Positions 10,391-21,800 of a stretch of 64,000 bases of DNA are shown in pieces. A program made the position numbers and the translations under genes. The notes under the pieces were generated by a model. The model was not told the DNA's origin. It did not search any database and saw nothing but the letters and a program-made list of their open reading frames with translations. Each line of letters begins with the position of its first letter. Positions within the stretch are counted from its first letter, which is position 1. Source of the stretch: Allacma fusca (Eukaryota; Arthropoda; Collembola; Symphypleona; Sminthuridae); assembly GCA_947179485.1 (NCBI GenBank), contig OX359247.1, positions 65,337,001 to 65,401,000 of the forward strand, read 5' to 3'.

Positions 10391-10400
10391 AAGGGCATGA
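10131..10400 (+). CDS. Small coiled-coil ORF F (89 aa)
   Basis: ATG-started, in the same frame as ORFs A-E. The middle is a heptad helix (RLKLEKELKQVQEEIQRLRED); the C-terminal 25 residues are proline/glycine-rich and polar. Its stop TGA (10398-10400) overlaps the ATG of the next ORF as ATGA. That arrangement is typical of coupled termination and reinitiation and links this set to the downstream accessory ORFs. Confidence 0.5.
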   Translation: MCPKRTFPAGLQEISKIHKKTLYYSVELTNRRLKLEKELKQVQEEIQRLREDSRKFTEEATRNKRVSKPDDTPPGPGGRQEEQDHSKRA

Positions 10401-10687
10401 GCAACGCTAGGATCTTAACACAGATTCCAGACTGCGTTTGCTTTGGAGCGGATGAAGTTGAATTAAGAGTTGGCGAACAAGTCAATCTCATCAGCTATTT
10501 GAATTACCAAGGCAGAAGAAGGTTACGACTCATAGGCACCTACACGATAGTTGCCCAAGATCTAAACCACCCAAAAATTTTATATCTCCAGAAGAATGAC
10601 CGACAGCAGGTCACAACGTTCGTCAGGGTCTCGAACCAACGAGTCCCGCCGACGAGAAGACGACCGACCAGAGGTAGACCGCGATGA
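10397..10687 (+). CDS. 96-residue ORF resembling a free-standing GPY/F (SH3-like) module
   Basis: ATG-started, 6 bases after the integrase stop and overlapping ORF F by ATGA. The pattern LRVGEQVNL, then RRLRLIGTYTIVAQDLNHPKILYL, then VRVSNQRVPP follows the layout of the GPY/F module at the C-terminus of Ty3/Gypsy integrases (VGDxVxL..., GPYxI..., VHVSRL...), with GTY in place of GPY. The tail is strongly basic (RRRPTRGRPR). The integrase upstream already has its own GPF module, so this could be a duplicated, detached copy acting on DNA or chromatin. The family link is by eye only. It overlaps the next ORF by 92 bases. Confidence 0.6.
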   Translation: MSNARILTQIPDCVCFGADEVELRVGEQVNLISYLNYQGRRRLRLIGTYTIVAQDLNHPKILYLQKNDRQQVTTFVRVSNQRVPPTRRRPTRGRPR

Positions 10688-11750
10688 CAAGGATAGGACC
10701 CGATATTGGGCACAATACGTGACCCAAACAGATATCGAGCCACCTCAGGCGAAGATTCTACCGAATGCAGACACAGGCAGATTGGAAGCAGTACACCGCC
10801 TTGACGGAAGAATTCCCAATCGCATCATCATTAAAGGAAGAGATGAGAAAGGAACCATCATCCATTCATTATTGTTAGGAGCTCTCAAAAACGAAAGAGA
10901 GTTATCAATTAATTTTGGGACTTACAAGAGAGAACCTCATTACTGTGGTTCCATACACTTCCCAGAAGACCAGAGAGATATTGAAAATGGAGCAAAGGCA
11001 CCAGAGGAACTGGTCTACCTATTTAAAGGACAAGACTTCAACCCCACGCCAATCCGGAGGAAACCTCCAAATTGTAGACTACGGAACCGACAGCCAGGAG
11101 ATCCATGGTTAATACAACCGTACAAGACGGAAAAAGATGTAGGAAACAACCTAATACCGGACGGAGACTATCCAAGAGACCCGTGGGCTTACAAGGACAG
11201 TCTACAAAAAGAAAGAGACAGTACAACAAAGTACTCTGAAAGAAGAAGATTCACGGATAATCAGGATTTCAGGACGACAAGAGTACACATCTCCAAAGTA
11301 AGCGAATGGCCAACTCCACAAGAGGAACGGGAACGAATGGCCCGGGAGGAAACGGCCAGACGAATAGACAGAAATTACGGACCAGCCAACCAAGACGAAC
11401 CGGAAGAAAGGAGAAGAGATACGCCAAGGAATGCAGCAAACCTAGCATTCAACCCTCCAGTTGGAAGAGGACGAGGGAGAGTAAGGGAAACCCGAGAGGA
11501 AGCCAGACCAGGAGGATCGAGAGGAAGTTCCAGAGACGGGTACAGCTCCAGGGACTCTAGAACACGGAAACGGGAACCCGACTCTTCATCCGAAATCCGG
11601 AAACGAAGGGAAAGCGATAGGTCACGTAACCGACAGGACAGTCCACCAAATGCAAGGATACGAAGGGACAGGACTCCTACGCAACCACAACCCCCGAGGG
11701 AGGTCAGAAACAAAACAGAGAGAGAGAGTCACAGTTGGTCACACCAATAG
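10596..11750 (+). CDS. 384-residue basic accessory protein with SR-like tail
   Basis: ATG-started, overlapping the 96-residue ORF. Residues about 40-165 look globular, with alternating hydrophobic strands (RIIIKGRDEKGTIIHSLLLG, then LVYLFKGQDFNP). Residues about 240-384 are Arg/Glu/Ser-rich with RS and RD dipeptides, as in RNA-binding or nuclear proteins. No known domain is recognised. Its 3' end overlaps the next long frame, which is again in the -1 frame and has been open since the stop at 11627-11629. Translation of that frame could therefore follow frameshifting out of this ORF, although I see no convincing slippery heptamer. Confidence 0.65.
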   Translation: MTDSRSQRSSGSRTNESRRREDDRPEVDRDDKDRTRYWAQYVTQTDIEPPQAKILPNADTGRLEAVHRLDGRIPNRIIIKGRDEKGTIIHSLLLGALKNERELSINFGTYKREPHYCGSIHFPEDQRDIENGAKAPEELVYLFKGQDFNPTPIRRKPPNCRLRNRQPGDPWLIQPYKTEKDVGNNLIPDGDYPRDPWAYKDSLQKERDSTTKYSERRRFTDNQDFRTTRVHISKVSEWPTPQEERERMAREETARRIDRNYGPANQDEPEERRRDTPRNAANLAFNPPVGRGRGRVRETREEARPGGSRGSSRDGYSSRDSRTRKREPDSSSEIRKRRESDRSRNRQDSPPNARIRRDRTPTQPQPPREVRNKTERESHSWSHQ

Positions 11751-14700
11751 CCTTACCAGTACGAACGTACACGGAGGCGGTCAAGACACCAACGCCAACA
11801 ATACTCACCAGAGTCGACCCAACACCACGACAACCAGCCGTCATCATCGTACGAGCTGAGACGCCTACGACAACGCCGGAGCCCATCCCACCACCGGTGC
11901 ATGTAACACTCTGGAGCGACGAGATGGAGGAGGAAACGGTAGAGCCACCTCGAGGACCAGAGACAGACGAGTCATCCTCAGAGTCGGAAGGAGAAGACGA
12001 AGAGGAGGAGATGACGATACCACAATGCGCTAAACAGGGATGTGAAAGGCCCCGACACGTGATTACAACAATTAGAGGCTCACAGGTGCAGGAGGAATGT
12101 GAACACCATCACAAAAAGCGCCTGAAGAAGCAAAAGAAAGTTAAGAAAGAAATACGAAAAACAGTGGCGGAACTGTTTGGACCGACACAGATGGTCAGCC
12201 CAATTCCGCCAGGATGGCCACGAAACCTCGTATGCATCCAGGAGGACTCAACACGAGCAGGCCGACATGAAGAACTGATCAGGAAAATCAAGGACCAGGA
12301 ACAACTAATCCATCACCTAGGCTTATGTAAGATGGACACTTCAGCCATGCAAGAGCAAAAGGATAAGTTAACAAAAGAACTAATGGAACACCGTCAGAAA
12401 TGGCTCGACTGGAGAAAGACAGTAAATTTTCTACAAGTCTGCAGGGAATCTCAGATTGACCCAGCTACGAAAGGATTTCCGAGCACAACGAAAGGTTGGA
12501 GACCTAGTCCTGCCACGTCAACAGCAACTTCCGGAGAGCTGGAGCGAGTGATGGCTCAGGAAAATTCTTCAGTCCAAGGGAATGCCAGGACAGCAGGATC
12601 AGCACCGGATATGCCACCATCACCAGGACAAACTGTCGAGATTGCAACTTCAGATGCATTTATACCAGGACGATACCAACCAAATCTCAGTGAGACAGAA
12701 GACTCCAACGAGACCGGAGGAGGCGACGAGCAGAACATTAGCTCAATTTCAGGGCATTCAGCCAACTCGGACGTAGCAGATAGCCATCAACTTTCCCTGG
12801 CGGACTTTGCAAACTCACCTCAGTACGAGACCATCATCATCGACGGGGACGACGAGGAACACATCCAAGCCAACGCATCCATCCAAACGCCACCGCACAC
12901 GCCAGATATGGCAACCCAAGCCGGCGGAGGAGGAGGACGCGGGGGACCCATTCCAAGGATCGGTAACAATGTGTTCTCAACACTTCTCATTTTGGGTTTA
13001 ATAACTTCTGCAATAGGTCACCAACATGGGAAAAAGCAGTTACAAGACACGGAATTGCAGAGGGAACCCAACCCATATCCATGGTCACCACAACGCCCGT
13101 GGTGGGCCAAAATAGATGAAATGAGTCCGGTCAGTGCAGAAGGCCACGACTACACACATCCCAGCTTCACGAACACGGAGGACGAGGAAGAGATAGGACA
13201 CTACGACCCATACGACTTACCAGACTTCCCACCAGCATGCAACGCAGCACCCCGTTACCAGGCCTTTGGCTCTGACACCGCACGAAGACTATGGAAGAAT
13301 AGCGTCGTGAAGGGTGTAGCAGGCGTTGTAGGAATCTGTGCAACAGGAATTGCAGTGATGGGAGTCTATGTATCATCATTCATGAAAGCCATCAGGTCAC
13401 CCGGAATCCCACTTCAGACGGTCAAAATTCCACAAGATTGGGTACTCATCGAGGCACAACTTCAGGACCAAAGACCAATCTGGATGATAATGCCCGTCAA
13501 CGCCAGCGAGGAGAAAGAGATGGAGGAATTCCTACGTGACCCGGGCAAGGCAACGACAGCGTTACCAGGAGTAATTACTCCACGGAACGCACATTACCTG
13601 AACGAGACATCACCGGCAAAGCTCTGGAACCAGGCAGTGAAAGAAGAGATGGCCACGAAAGAAAGGAGGGAACGACGGCACGCCCCAGAACCAACGTCAG
13701 AGGAGGAGGACCGACGACAGGTGGAACGGGACCGTCTGAAGCTACCCCAAGTTATATGGATTATGTCAAACGCCATCAATAGAACACACCACCTGGCTCA
13801 ACAGGCTTTGAAAGGAATCGCCATAGGATTCTTAACGAAATATGTGCCACTACCCCTAGATTGGAAAATCGAAGTTTTCGATAAATATGAAGGTGAAATA
13901 CAAAACGTAATAGGTGAGGTAGTACAGGAGGCACTGATACATGAACCAGCGGCTAGAAGGACCAGAAGAAGCATTGTCACAAGCGACCATCTAAACCAGG
14001 TGCAACGACAAATGCAGACGGATCCACATACCTTAACACAAGGAGAAGACTACGTCCATCCGATACGAGATGTTGCTATAGGTGAAGTAATCTACTTCAT
14101 GCTCGCAACCACCTTAACGGACGCAAATTGGACCATCACCCTTCTTATTCCACACGTCTATAATGGCGTAGAGCACATCGAGGACGATGAGCTTCACCAA
14201 TGGGAGGTAGAGACACAACCGAATGTGCTCCATGACCACCCGCTATTCCTGAAGGAGGAGGCAAAACAGGCCCAGATACGGAAGAAAAGGACAGCTTTTG
14301 TAGGACCTACCAACGCATGGACACCAATGGCCTACAGTCGAGAGTTCCTGAAGAAACAACTCCAACAAATGTTGACACAAGTGGAGGAAGAAGAGACAAC
14401 TTCATCGTCTTCAGGCCGACCTACAGGAATCCTACAACTGGTAAATTTTTTTATTAGAATAATATTGTACATCGCCACCACCTTCGGAATGGACACCGGA
14501 AAGGATAAGCACCCAATCCTAAAAGAAGCCACATCACAACCAACAGAGGAACCGGCTTCAATCTCAGAAGAGGAATGGATACTACCAACTTCGGAGATAT
14601 CCATTACCTCCAATGACGAGACATCACAACTAGACAGGTCAGGTAGACCAGACATCGTCGATAGTACACCACTGGACCAACTCTCAAATATGATAGCAGG

Positions 14701-17587
14701 ATTGTCATCAATTAATGCAGCAGCTACAGGACTTCCTTTGAGCGAAGAATGCATCTCATGCCAAGCAGCGCCCATCTTCCAGGCTTTACTCCAGGACTCC
14801 GGGTCATGGAGCTGCAAAAGATGCAGCCACAACAACACAGCACAAGCAACTACAGCCACCCCAACGCTTCAAGGCGCAACAGCAAGAGTCTGTAGTCTAT
14901 GCCGAGACGGAGTCGGATCCATGGCGCTAAGGGACAGCAACAGGAATTGGAGATGCGTGGAATGTGACAGCATTTTGAAAGAATGGGGAACGGCAGAGGA
15001 GCAACCGCCGCAGACCGAAAATACGACCGAATCGGATTCACCAAGCTCACCGGAGCCTGAAATTTTTACACATCTGTGTAATGGAATCAGGACAACAACC
15101 ACAACGAAGATACCTTGTGAAAGTTGGACATGCGGGACCTGCCATCTCACCACCTATTCAAGCAAGAAAAAGAAAGCAGACAAGGAAGCCGAGAAAAGGT
15201 ACGAGAGACTGAAAGGACTTCCAGTACAGTACGTCCGACGAACAAGACCCGAATTGGACCGAATATTCGGACGCAGCACATTACCCACCTGCTCATTCAC
15301 CATGACAGGAAGACTACAACAGGTACGACAACAAAAACCAGCCACGAAAGACAAAGAGAGACCGGGACGGAAAATCAGGTCAAGAAGTGTCTCACCCGAG
15401 ACACAAATACTATCCCGATTAGATGACGAAAACCCTCCGGAGGCGAGTAGATCGCCCTCCGTAAATATCAATAACCTTAACACCCAAGACACCTTAACCC
15501 CACCAGGTGAAAATGCCAGGAAAAGGAGGAGAGGTCGCCAACGACGGCGAAGACAGGGAGAGGACCATGAAAACCAGGAGGAACCGGAAGTAGAGGAACT
15601 ACGGGAACCGGACGGACCACCTGGATACCAGAACGATCCTAACGTGCGATTTATTGACTTGTCTAGCGCGCTTTTTCACATTGACGACCATGGTTGGATG
15701 GTCGGTACAGGATGGGAAAGAAATCAACCTGAGACGGTCATCTTCACACACCCAGACCACACACGAAGATTTCAAGACTTGGACGTGGTACAACGGTACA
15801 TAAAGGACTTGAAAGAACGAATCCAAAACCCACTGGACCATACACCAGACAATTCACTGGACGACACATTAGATGACATCTCATTGGACGAGCGAAGGCA
15901 ACGTCACCAACCACGTCAGGACCTTAACCAACTACAATGGAATATTCCGCTGACAGGAAGAAATCGAGACGTATTCCGCAGGTGTGGGAAATGTCGGAGA
16001 CAATTCCCCGAAGACCCGGAAAAATTTCCAGCATGTGACCGAGAAAGGAGATACGATCCGACCCCAGAACAACATTTAGTTAGTTGGGTCAATAGAATGT
16101 ATCGAGAAACCTTTATAGGAAGACTGCATGCACACCCTTCAAACAGACAACCCCCTCAAATTAACTTGGAACAACTCCAAAAGGCTTTGAACACAATTCA
16201 AAAGCCACCCGTCAACATCAGAGAGTCAAATCAAGAATACTACGAGCAACAGGAAGGTATTGACTTCAACGACAGACGGGAAGTCATTCGGGAACGACGA
16301 GCTCTGTTATACGAGGCCATGGACAGACCAACGGACTTTCGCCGCCTAGACGCCAGGGAAAGGGACATCCTATTATTATACGGACAAACGCGGAGGAACA
16401 TCCCAATGGAAAATACCCGCCTGGAGACTATGGCAGGGAATCTCAGCATTTCCCCCGGGGCAATGATTCCTAGGCTTTGGACAATCTTGTTCAACGGACA
16501 GCAAGGAAGTCACCGAGGAGCGACCATCCCACCTAGATTGGAATGCCGAGAGCACCAAGGAACGCTTCACGGACTAACGGGAAATGAAATACGAAGTCTA
16601 CTCACACGCATGTGGTACGACATAGGATCACAGCCAACATGGTTGGAGCAACAGACTTGGATGGAGAGCTTCCTGGTGAAAGGTGAAGCAATCGCCCCAC
16701 GAGGAGAGAAAGCCTTGGAGATGTTGGCAGACATACCTCCGCACTTACTCAGCTTCACGGAATTCGCAAGCATGGCAGAGAGGATGATAACCCTATACCA
16801 ACAAGAGGCAGCGATAGAGGAATGGCAAGGCCTACAGTCATACAATCAGAGCACCGGAACCCGACCAAATCAAATTTCAGAAATATTACAGGAAATAGGG
16901 CAATGGGAGGATTGGATGTTCGCAATGACAAGCGCAGCTGAAGGAGAAAAACCAACAAAACTTCATGCACAAAGAAAGGCGGGAGGAGTCATCACATTAC
17001 GACAGCCCCGAGGAGCGGGAAGGTTTCTATACTTAGACGAACTCGTAACGGTCAGAATTTGGGAGAAAGAACAATTTCACCGGATACGGGAAAGAATTAG
17101 CGAACGACCAACAGGACCCCATTACCAACCTTACACCATGAGGGAACAAGACGAACGAAGGCCTGGAGTGACTTCAATACATCTAGTAAATCAGGCCATA
17201 GAAAGATTTCAAACACCATTCTGGCAATCATTAGTTGTGGAAGCCAGGTTAGTAGAAAGAGAGTTAGAAAACCTAGTCTACACGCTGGGAGAGCGAACGG
17301 ACGTCGAGATCATCTTCAGAGATCCCGGACAGGATGTCATAAACACGGCTCCTAGAGGAGACCCAGTTTACACGACAAGACAAATGTCGCACCTTTCCAT
17401 CTCAATACCAACGGAAAGGGAACAACTCATACGAGAACTGCGGAGGACACGGTACAACGCGGAACGAGATCTACTTCTAACAAGGACTCACCCATTCGTG
17501 GTACTGTCCTTCCGGACGAGAATAGACGAAGAAGCAGAGTCGGACACCCTGAAGGGACCGTCCAACCAGGAAGAAGAACGTCAATGA
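11630..17587 (+). CDS. Very long accessory polyprotein frame (about 1950 codons) with membrane segments and CxxC clusters
   Basis: The frame opens after a stop at 11627-11629. No ATG precedes the one near 11925, so the start is unresolved (frameshift, splicing, or that ATG). Numbering from 11735: a Cys/His cluster lies near residues 95-125, then a coiled-coil-like stretch to about 230. A hydrophobic segment lies near 411-430 (VFSTLLILGLITSAIG), a second near 527-550, and a third near 900-920 (LVNFFIRIILYIATTFG). A dibasic RRTRRS site near 740 could be a furin-type cleavage site, and several N-x-S/T sites lie between. From C1006 on there are three CxxC...[GRE][SN]WxCxxC units, then a basic stretch, then a helical C-terminal domain with another CxxC. 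The membrane region could be an envelope-like glycoprotein; that is inference. No family is recognised for the rest. Confidence 0.7.
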   Translation, partial: PTGQSTKCKDTKGQDSYATTTPEGGQKQNRERESQLVTPIALPVRTYTEAVKTPTPTILTRVDPTPRQPAVIIVRAETPTTTPEPIPPPVHVTLWSDEMEEETVEPPRGPETDESSSESEGEDEEEEMTIPQCAKQGCERPRHVITTIRGSQVQEECEHHHKKRLKKQKKVKKEIRKTVAELFGPTQMVSPIPPGWPRNLVCIQEDSTRAGRHEELIRKIKDQEQLIHHLGLCKMDTSAMQEQKDKLTKELMEHRQKWLDWRKTVNFLQVCRESQIDPATKGFPSTTKGWRPSPATSTATSGELERVMAQENSSVQGNARTAGSAPDMPPSPGQTVEIATSDAFIPGRYQPNLSETEDSNETGGGDEQNISSISGHSANSDVADSHQLSLADFANSPQYETIIIDGDDEEHIQANASIQTPPHTPDMATQAGGGGGRGGPIPRIGNNVFSTLLILGLITSAIGHQHGKKQLQDTELQREPNPYPWSPQRPWWAKIDEMSPVSAEGHDYTHPSFTNTEDEEEIGHYDPYDLPDFPPACNAAPRYQAFGSDTARRLWKNSVVKGVAGVVGICATGIAVMGVYVSSFMKAIRSPGIPLQTVKIPQDWVLIEAQLQDQRPIWMIMPVNASEEKEMEEFLRDPGKATTALPGVITPRNAHYLNETSPAKLWNQAVKEEMATKERRERRHAPEPTSEEEDRRQVERDRLKLPQVIWIMSNAINRTHHLAQQALKGIAIGFLTKYVPLPLDWKIEVFDKYEGEIQNVIGEVVQEALIHEPAARRTRRSIVTSDHLNQVQRQMQTDPHTLTQGEDYVHPIRDVAIGEVIYFMLATTLTDANWTITLLIPHVYNGVEHIEDDELHQWEVETQPNVLHDHPLFLKEEAKQAQIRKKRTAFVGPTNAWTPMAYSREFLKKQLQQMLTQVEEEETTSSSSGRPTGILQLVNFFIRIILYIATTFGMDTGKDKHPILKEATSQPTEEPASISEEEWILPTSEISITSNDETSQLDRSGRPDIVDSTPLDQLSNMIAGLSSINAAATGLPLSEECISCQAAPIFQALLQDSGSWSCKRCSHNNTAQATTATPTLQGATARVCSLCRDGVGSMALRDSNRNWRCVECDSILKEWGTAEEQPPQTENTTESDSPSSPEPEIFTHLCNGIRTTTTTKIPCESWTCGTCHLTTYSSKKKKADKEAEKRYERLKGLPVQYVRRTRPELDRIFGRSTLPTCSFTMTGRLQQVRQQKPATKDKERPGRKIRSRSVSPETQILSRLDDENPPEASRSPSVNINNLNTQDTLTPPGENARKRRRGRQRRRRQGEDHENQEEPEVEELREPDGPPGYQNDPNVRFIDLSSALFHIDDHGWMVGTGWERNQPETVIFTHPDHTRRFQDLDVVQRYIKDLKERIQNPLDHTPDNSLDDTLDDISLDERRQRHQPRQDLNQLQWNIPLTGRNRDVFRRCGKCRRQFPEDPEKFPACDRERRYDPTPEQHLVSWVNRMYRETFIGRLHAHPSNRQPPQINLEQLQKALNTIQKPPVNIRESNQEYYEQQEGIDFNDRREVIRERRALLYEAMDRPTDFRRLDARERDILLLYGQTRRNIPMENTRLETMAGNLSISPGAMIPRLWTILFNGQQGSHRGATIPPRLECREHQGTLHGLTGNEIRSLLTRMWYDIGSQPTWLEQQTWMESFLVKGEAIAPRGEKALEMLADIPPHLLSFTEFASMAERMITLYQQEAAIEEWQGLQSYNQSTGTRPNQISEILQEIGQWEDWMFAMTSAAEGEKPTKLHAQRKAGGVITLRQPRGAGRFLYLDELVTVRIWEKEQFHRIRERISERPTGPHYQPYTMREQDERRPGVTSIHLVNQAIERFQTPFWQSLVVEARLVERELENLVYTLGERTDVEIIFRDPGQDVINTAPRGDPVYTTRQMSHLSISIPTEREQLIRELRRTRYNAERDLLLTRTHPFVVLSFRTRIDEEAESDTLKGPSNQEEERQ

Positions 17588-18155
17588 CCTAACCAGGAGG
17601 ACGTTGGCCGACTACCAACAACTGAGTCACGGCCACAAAAAGAACCAAGCGGGGAGCTAAATTACTCAATGACGGAAGAAATTCCTGAGGGGAATGTAGA
17701 TTAGATCATTTCTGTAAAGGAATGACCTAGCGTAGTTACATTTAACATGACCTTATGTAATATCAACCATCGGGATTTACGGCGGATATTACATAATTAG
17801 TCAACAAAACAGTATAACAATAAGAGAAAATTAAAGAAAAATAATAACAAAATGTATCGAAAAACAAAACAAAAAGATGAGGAAAGTATTAACTGTTTAA
17901 TGATCTCAGATTCCTAGGATGTAATAAGTTACGCCACAGGAAGTTACAGGTCAGATCTCAACCTAGATCTCGACCGCAAAAGAATTTTTCCGCATTCGGG
18001 AAACTTATAAACACTAAACAAAAGAAGGGTATAAGACCGAGACTCTCAGCCGAGAGTTCTCATAATCACTCCAAACATTCTAGAGAGCTCAAAACCTGAG
18101 ACTACTCAGTGGAAACTCAAGATTTACCAGGAAATTTTTCTCGGAGCTACCCGAC
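17588..18155 (+). promoter_or_regulatory. Leader before the small membrane-protein ORF, with TATA-like box
   Basis: No ORF of note. A TATAAAC lies at 18006-18012 and a short palindrome (ACTCTC-AGCC-GAGAGT) near 18042. This could be an internal promoter or a spliced leader acceptor region for the ORF starting at 18156. The 3' LTR has the same TATAAAC heptamer at 23239-23245. Function is inferred from motif and position only. Confidence 0.25.
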
Positions 18156-18863
18156 ATGAAGTATCAACTACTTTTGTGCCTTACAATGGTGCTTATTGTG
18201 ACGGACGTAATAGTGGACAGCAAGCCTTTACCAAGGCCCAACCCGGAGCCGTTACATCCATTACTCGCGGCAGCACTAGCATCGGGAGGATCGTGGTTGG
18301 CGAAATCCATGATACCAACGATAACAGTGGGAGGTGCAGCCATCACAACCTCAGCCCTGATGCACAAAGACCCGGTGGTGCACATACTACACCACAAGGA
18401 GGACGGACAACTCCAGATAGTCCCATACGACCCGGAGGCACCAACGGTCAGGGCCCAGGAAATGTTGGAACAAAACCAACAACAAGCCATACGGCAAGCT
18501 CAGCAACCGCTGATGCAGCCACGGTTTCAGGATGAACGACCACCATGGGTACAGGAATTCCTGGAGGCAAAATGGAAGCCCAATGAGGTTCCACCACCCG
18601 AGGCGGACTACACGGTACTCATCATTGGATCCATAGGAGGAGTATCAACAATCATTATTACGATTATAACCATCATCTTTTACCGGATCAGGAGTATGCG
18701 GAAGAAAGGCAGCCATCAGCTAGTACGGGACCAGGAGATGGATAGTGTCGCAACCGCGGCCTTAGTTCAAGATTCCGTAGAGCAACTGATGGGCTGTAAA
18801 CTAGTGAGACCCACTACGACCAATGCCAACCGGCAGACCAGCAGGGCCACGTTGCAGATCTGA
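18156..18863 (+). CDS. Small type I membrane protein of the giant element (235 aa)
   Basis: ATG-started. Residues 1-22 form a clear signal peptide (MKYQLLLCLTMVLIVTDVIV). Residues about 40-60 are alanine/glycine-rich and mildly hydrophobic. A Gln-rich stretch follows near 105-125. A strong transmembrane helix lies near 150-173 (VLIIGSIGGVSTIIITIITI) and ends in a basic stop-transfer sequence (YRIRSMRKKG), leaving a cytoplasmic tail of about 55 residues. That layout suits an envelope-type or viroporin-like surface protein, but the ectodomain is short and has no cysteines or recognisable fusion peptide. It is the last ORF before 4.2 kb of non-coding element DNA. Known Gypsy envelope proteins are larger, so homology is not claimed. 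Confidence 0.7.
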   Translation: MKYQLLLCLTMVLIVTDVIVDSKPLPRPNPEPLHPLLAAALASGGSWLAKSMIPTITVGGAAITTSALMHKDPVVHILHHKEDGQLQIVPYDPEAPTVRAQEMLEQNQQQAIRQAQQPLMQPRFQDERPPWVQEFLEAKWKPNEVPPPEADYTVLIIGSIGGVSTIIITIITIIFYRIRSMRKKGSHQLVRDQEMDSVATAALVQDSVEQLMGCKLVRPTTTNANRQTSRATLQI

Positions 18864-21800
18864 GGATACAAGCAGCAGGGGCAACGCAAGAAAGAAGAAA
18901 GAAGACAACGAAAACAAAACAACTATATTCATCAAACTGTATGGATAAAACTGTTAATTTATTTATTAACAATTAATAATTTTATAAATAGGTAATTTTT
19001 AAGTTAGGATAATTAGATGTAACCTAGAATAATGACTCAACTTTCCGTTGTAATAACATCATGCGAACCAATTACATAAACAATTCCACCAACGTTTTCG
19101 CAAACATCTATAAGTATCAAGGGTAAAGAACCAAGTTTTAGACACATCACATTCATACACGAGAATCTATAGTTTACACATATATATCATCATGAGTATA
19201 ACATGCATATTATCAAACGGTAACATTTGACAAGAAACCGACTTGAAAGGTTAGGACTAGTAAACTTTGTAGCAGTCCGCACCGACATGAAGGTCACTCA
19301 TCAGTTTCACCTTTTGCCCACGCATTCAATTGAACAATTTGGATAAAATGTTTATCTCTCAACAACTACGAGTAACAAGTTTTATTTTTGAACTCCATTC
19401 CCCGACATATTTTTAAGTACGCTTCAATAACTTTTGCCAGCAGAAGCAAAACAATTGCTAACTCATTGTATTGGTTACCGGAGTGCACAGGCACTTAAGA
19501 GGGAAAAATGCTTTCTGTAAGAACACGGATACGGCAGGCTCAGTTTATTGCCGTTATTTCCATCGTAATCATTCACCAGAGGAATCAAGCAGACGATTTT
19601 GACAAGGTTCACTTTTTGCAATCGTGAGTGAGTGGGTAGTAGAGTGAAATTACAGCTCATTAATTTTCTCTCCCCACTTCCCACACTAACAGAAAGAAAA
19701 ATATTTGGCTCTCAGTTTTGTAACACATTCCGTCTTCAAAAATAGAACTGTTTGAGTCAAGGTTATTAACGGCGTCCCCAATTTTACACGTTTCGAGTTC
19801 TTGAGACTCTTCTTGGACACTAAAACTTAGAAGCACGAGAGTTGACATATACTCACAAGTTCCTTTGAGACTTTTTCTTTCGGACAGTGTTCTCGAGCAA
19901 TTAGACTAGGCCACCTCAACCAGGTGTAGACGGTCAATAAAACGCCGATAGAGCAAGTTCAAGAGAACTCAGGAAACACTGTGAGTAGGATACATATAAC
20001 TATGAGTTTGAGCATACGCTTTTCACAAGTTACAATACGGAATAGTCACAGCATGAAGGTATGCCAGGCAGGTACCTTAGGTCAAGAAAGTAAATCCTAG
20101 GGGTAGCACAGGCAGAATAATCTTCGGAAAGATTCCTTATTTCTAAGAGGAGTATTATAATTTCATTAACTAACCTTATCAATATATTATGAAGATATAA
20201 GAAACCATAGAAATAGTAGGGACACTCATATTGGTTTATTCCCTTCAACGCCGAAAGACATTTAGTATTGCAGACAGGTGACAAAGGATGTTTTGTTCAC
20301 TCGGAATACGGAAACTTAAATTCTAAGTATAGTACATAAAGAACCCTACGTACATTGTATGATCCTTTTAGCAAAACAATACTCATTTCATTGATCGGAT
20401 AATTTTCCCCAGAGGAAATTTAGTTCGGTTACCTGCAAAATAATTTCCATTGGCCCTAAGCCATTTTGATGAATCCAAACAGTCATACCCTTGATCGGAA
20501 AGTCAGGTGTATTGCTCCCGCCACTATCCAATGAAGTTCTGTGTTTCCTCTTCCAACAGTTGTTGTTGAGTTCGTAGAACACACACTACAATTAATACTT
20601 TGTGAAACTTTGAACTGATACGCAGTTAAGGAATTTGGTGATAGGTATTACCGTTTAAAAGGAAGTACGAACCCCAGCCCAATATAGCCACATGATCTAA
20701 ATCAGGAAAGCGAACATTGTCGCTAGCTGAATTAGTAGTCAACACAGAATACAGTATCCAAAACTTTTATTCATTTATTAGTTATATTTTTCCAACACGA
20801 CAACCCAGAAAGATTTGCAAAATGTTTTCAGGCACAGCGTACACAATTACAGCTTGCCACGTAAACTCCAACCCTTTAGTAAACATTGACAGTATCAAGT
20901 TACGGTGATGAATGTTATTCATCTGGACACAATTTTCCACAGAAGCAAGAACGATTGTCGAAGCTTCGCTATTTTCGATTTCTAAAACAAATTTTTTACC
21001 AGCGTCATAAAAACAATATCAATATCTCCAATAACATCCCCGAAACAATTTTCAAATCCTGACGCGTTTAAAACAATACCTTTCATCAACATGTTGAACT
21101 TGAGTATATCCACTCATTCATTCCCTTGACCAAGAAATTCGAATTTCAGTTTAAACCATCATTCTAAGTACTCTGAACACACCAAATGCATCCAGAAGTG
21201 TAACCGTTCGAAAGGTATATTAGAACTTGGCATTGGTAGGTAAGAAGTTATAAAACCCGGTACAATTCCAAGAGCTATAGTATCGAACGCGAAACCAACG
21301 GAGAAAGTTCAGAGGTAAAAGCTAATTGCAAATTGAGACAGACACTTTCACACTCGTGAGTATAGAAACAGGAGTATTTCCCACTCCGAAGTCTTCGTAA
21401 ATTTTCCGTATCCATACAGCGACCCTATAAGCAAGTATAAGATACAAGGTATAATATTTACAAAATAACGTTGAAGGTCCAGAAATCTGAGGTAAAGTTC
21501 GGTAGGATCAGCATAAATTCTTAAACATCAGTTTCTTCGAGATAAAATAAACATACATGGTTACATATACCGGATTGATGTCTATGGATGATGCGTCAGA
21601 AAGCACGTCGATACCAACGCGTTTCGTTTCTAACGATTCATCCTATGTACTATTTCATGAGCAACAATACAACTCCATTGTGATTCAGTCCATATCCTAA
21701 CTTAAATGTTAGCTATACACTCCAACACTCAAGGCCAATAACGCCACTCATGAGGTAATCTGCGACCAACACGCTAGTTTATGTGTAATAACCAGAATGA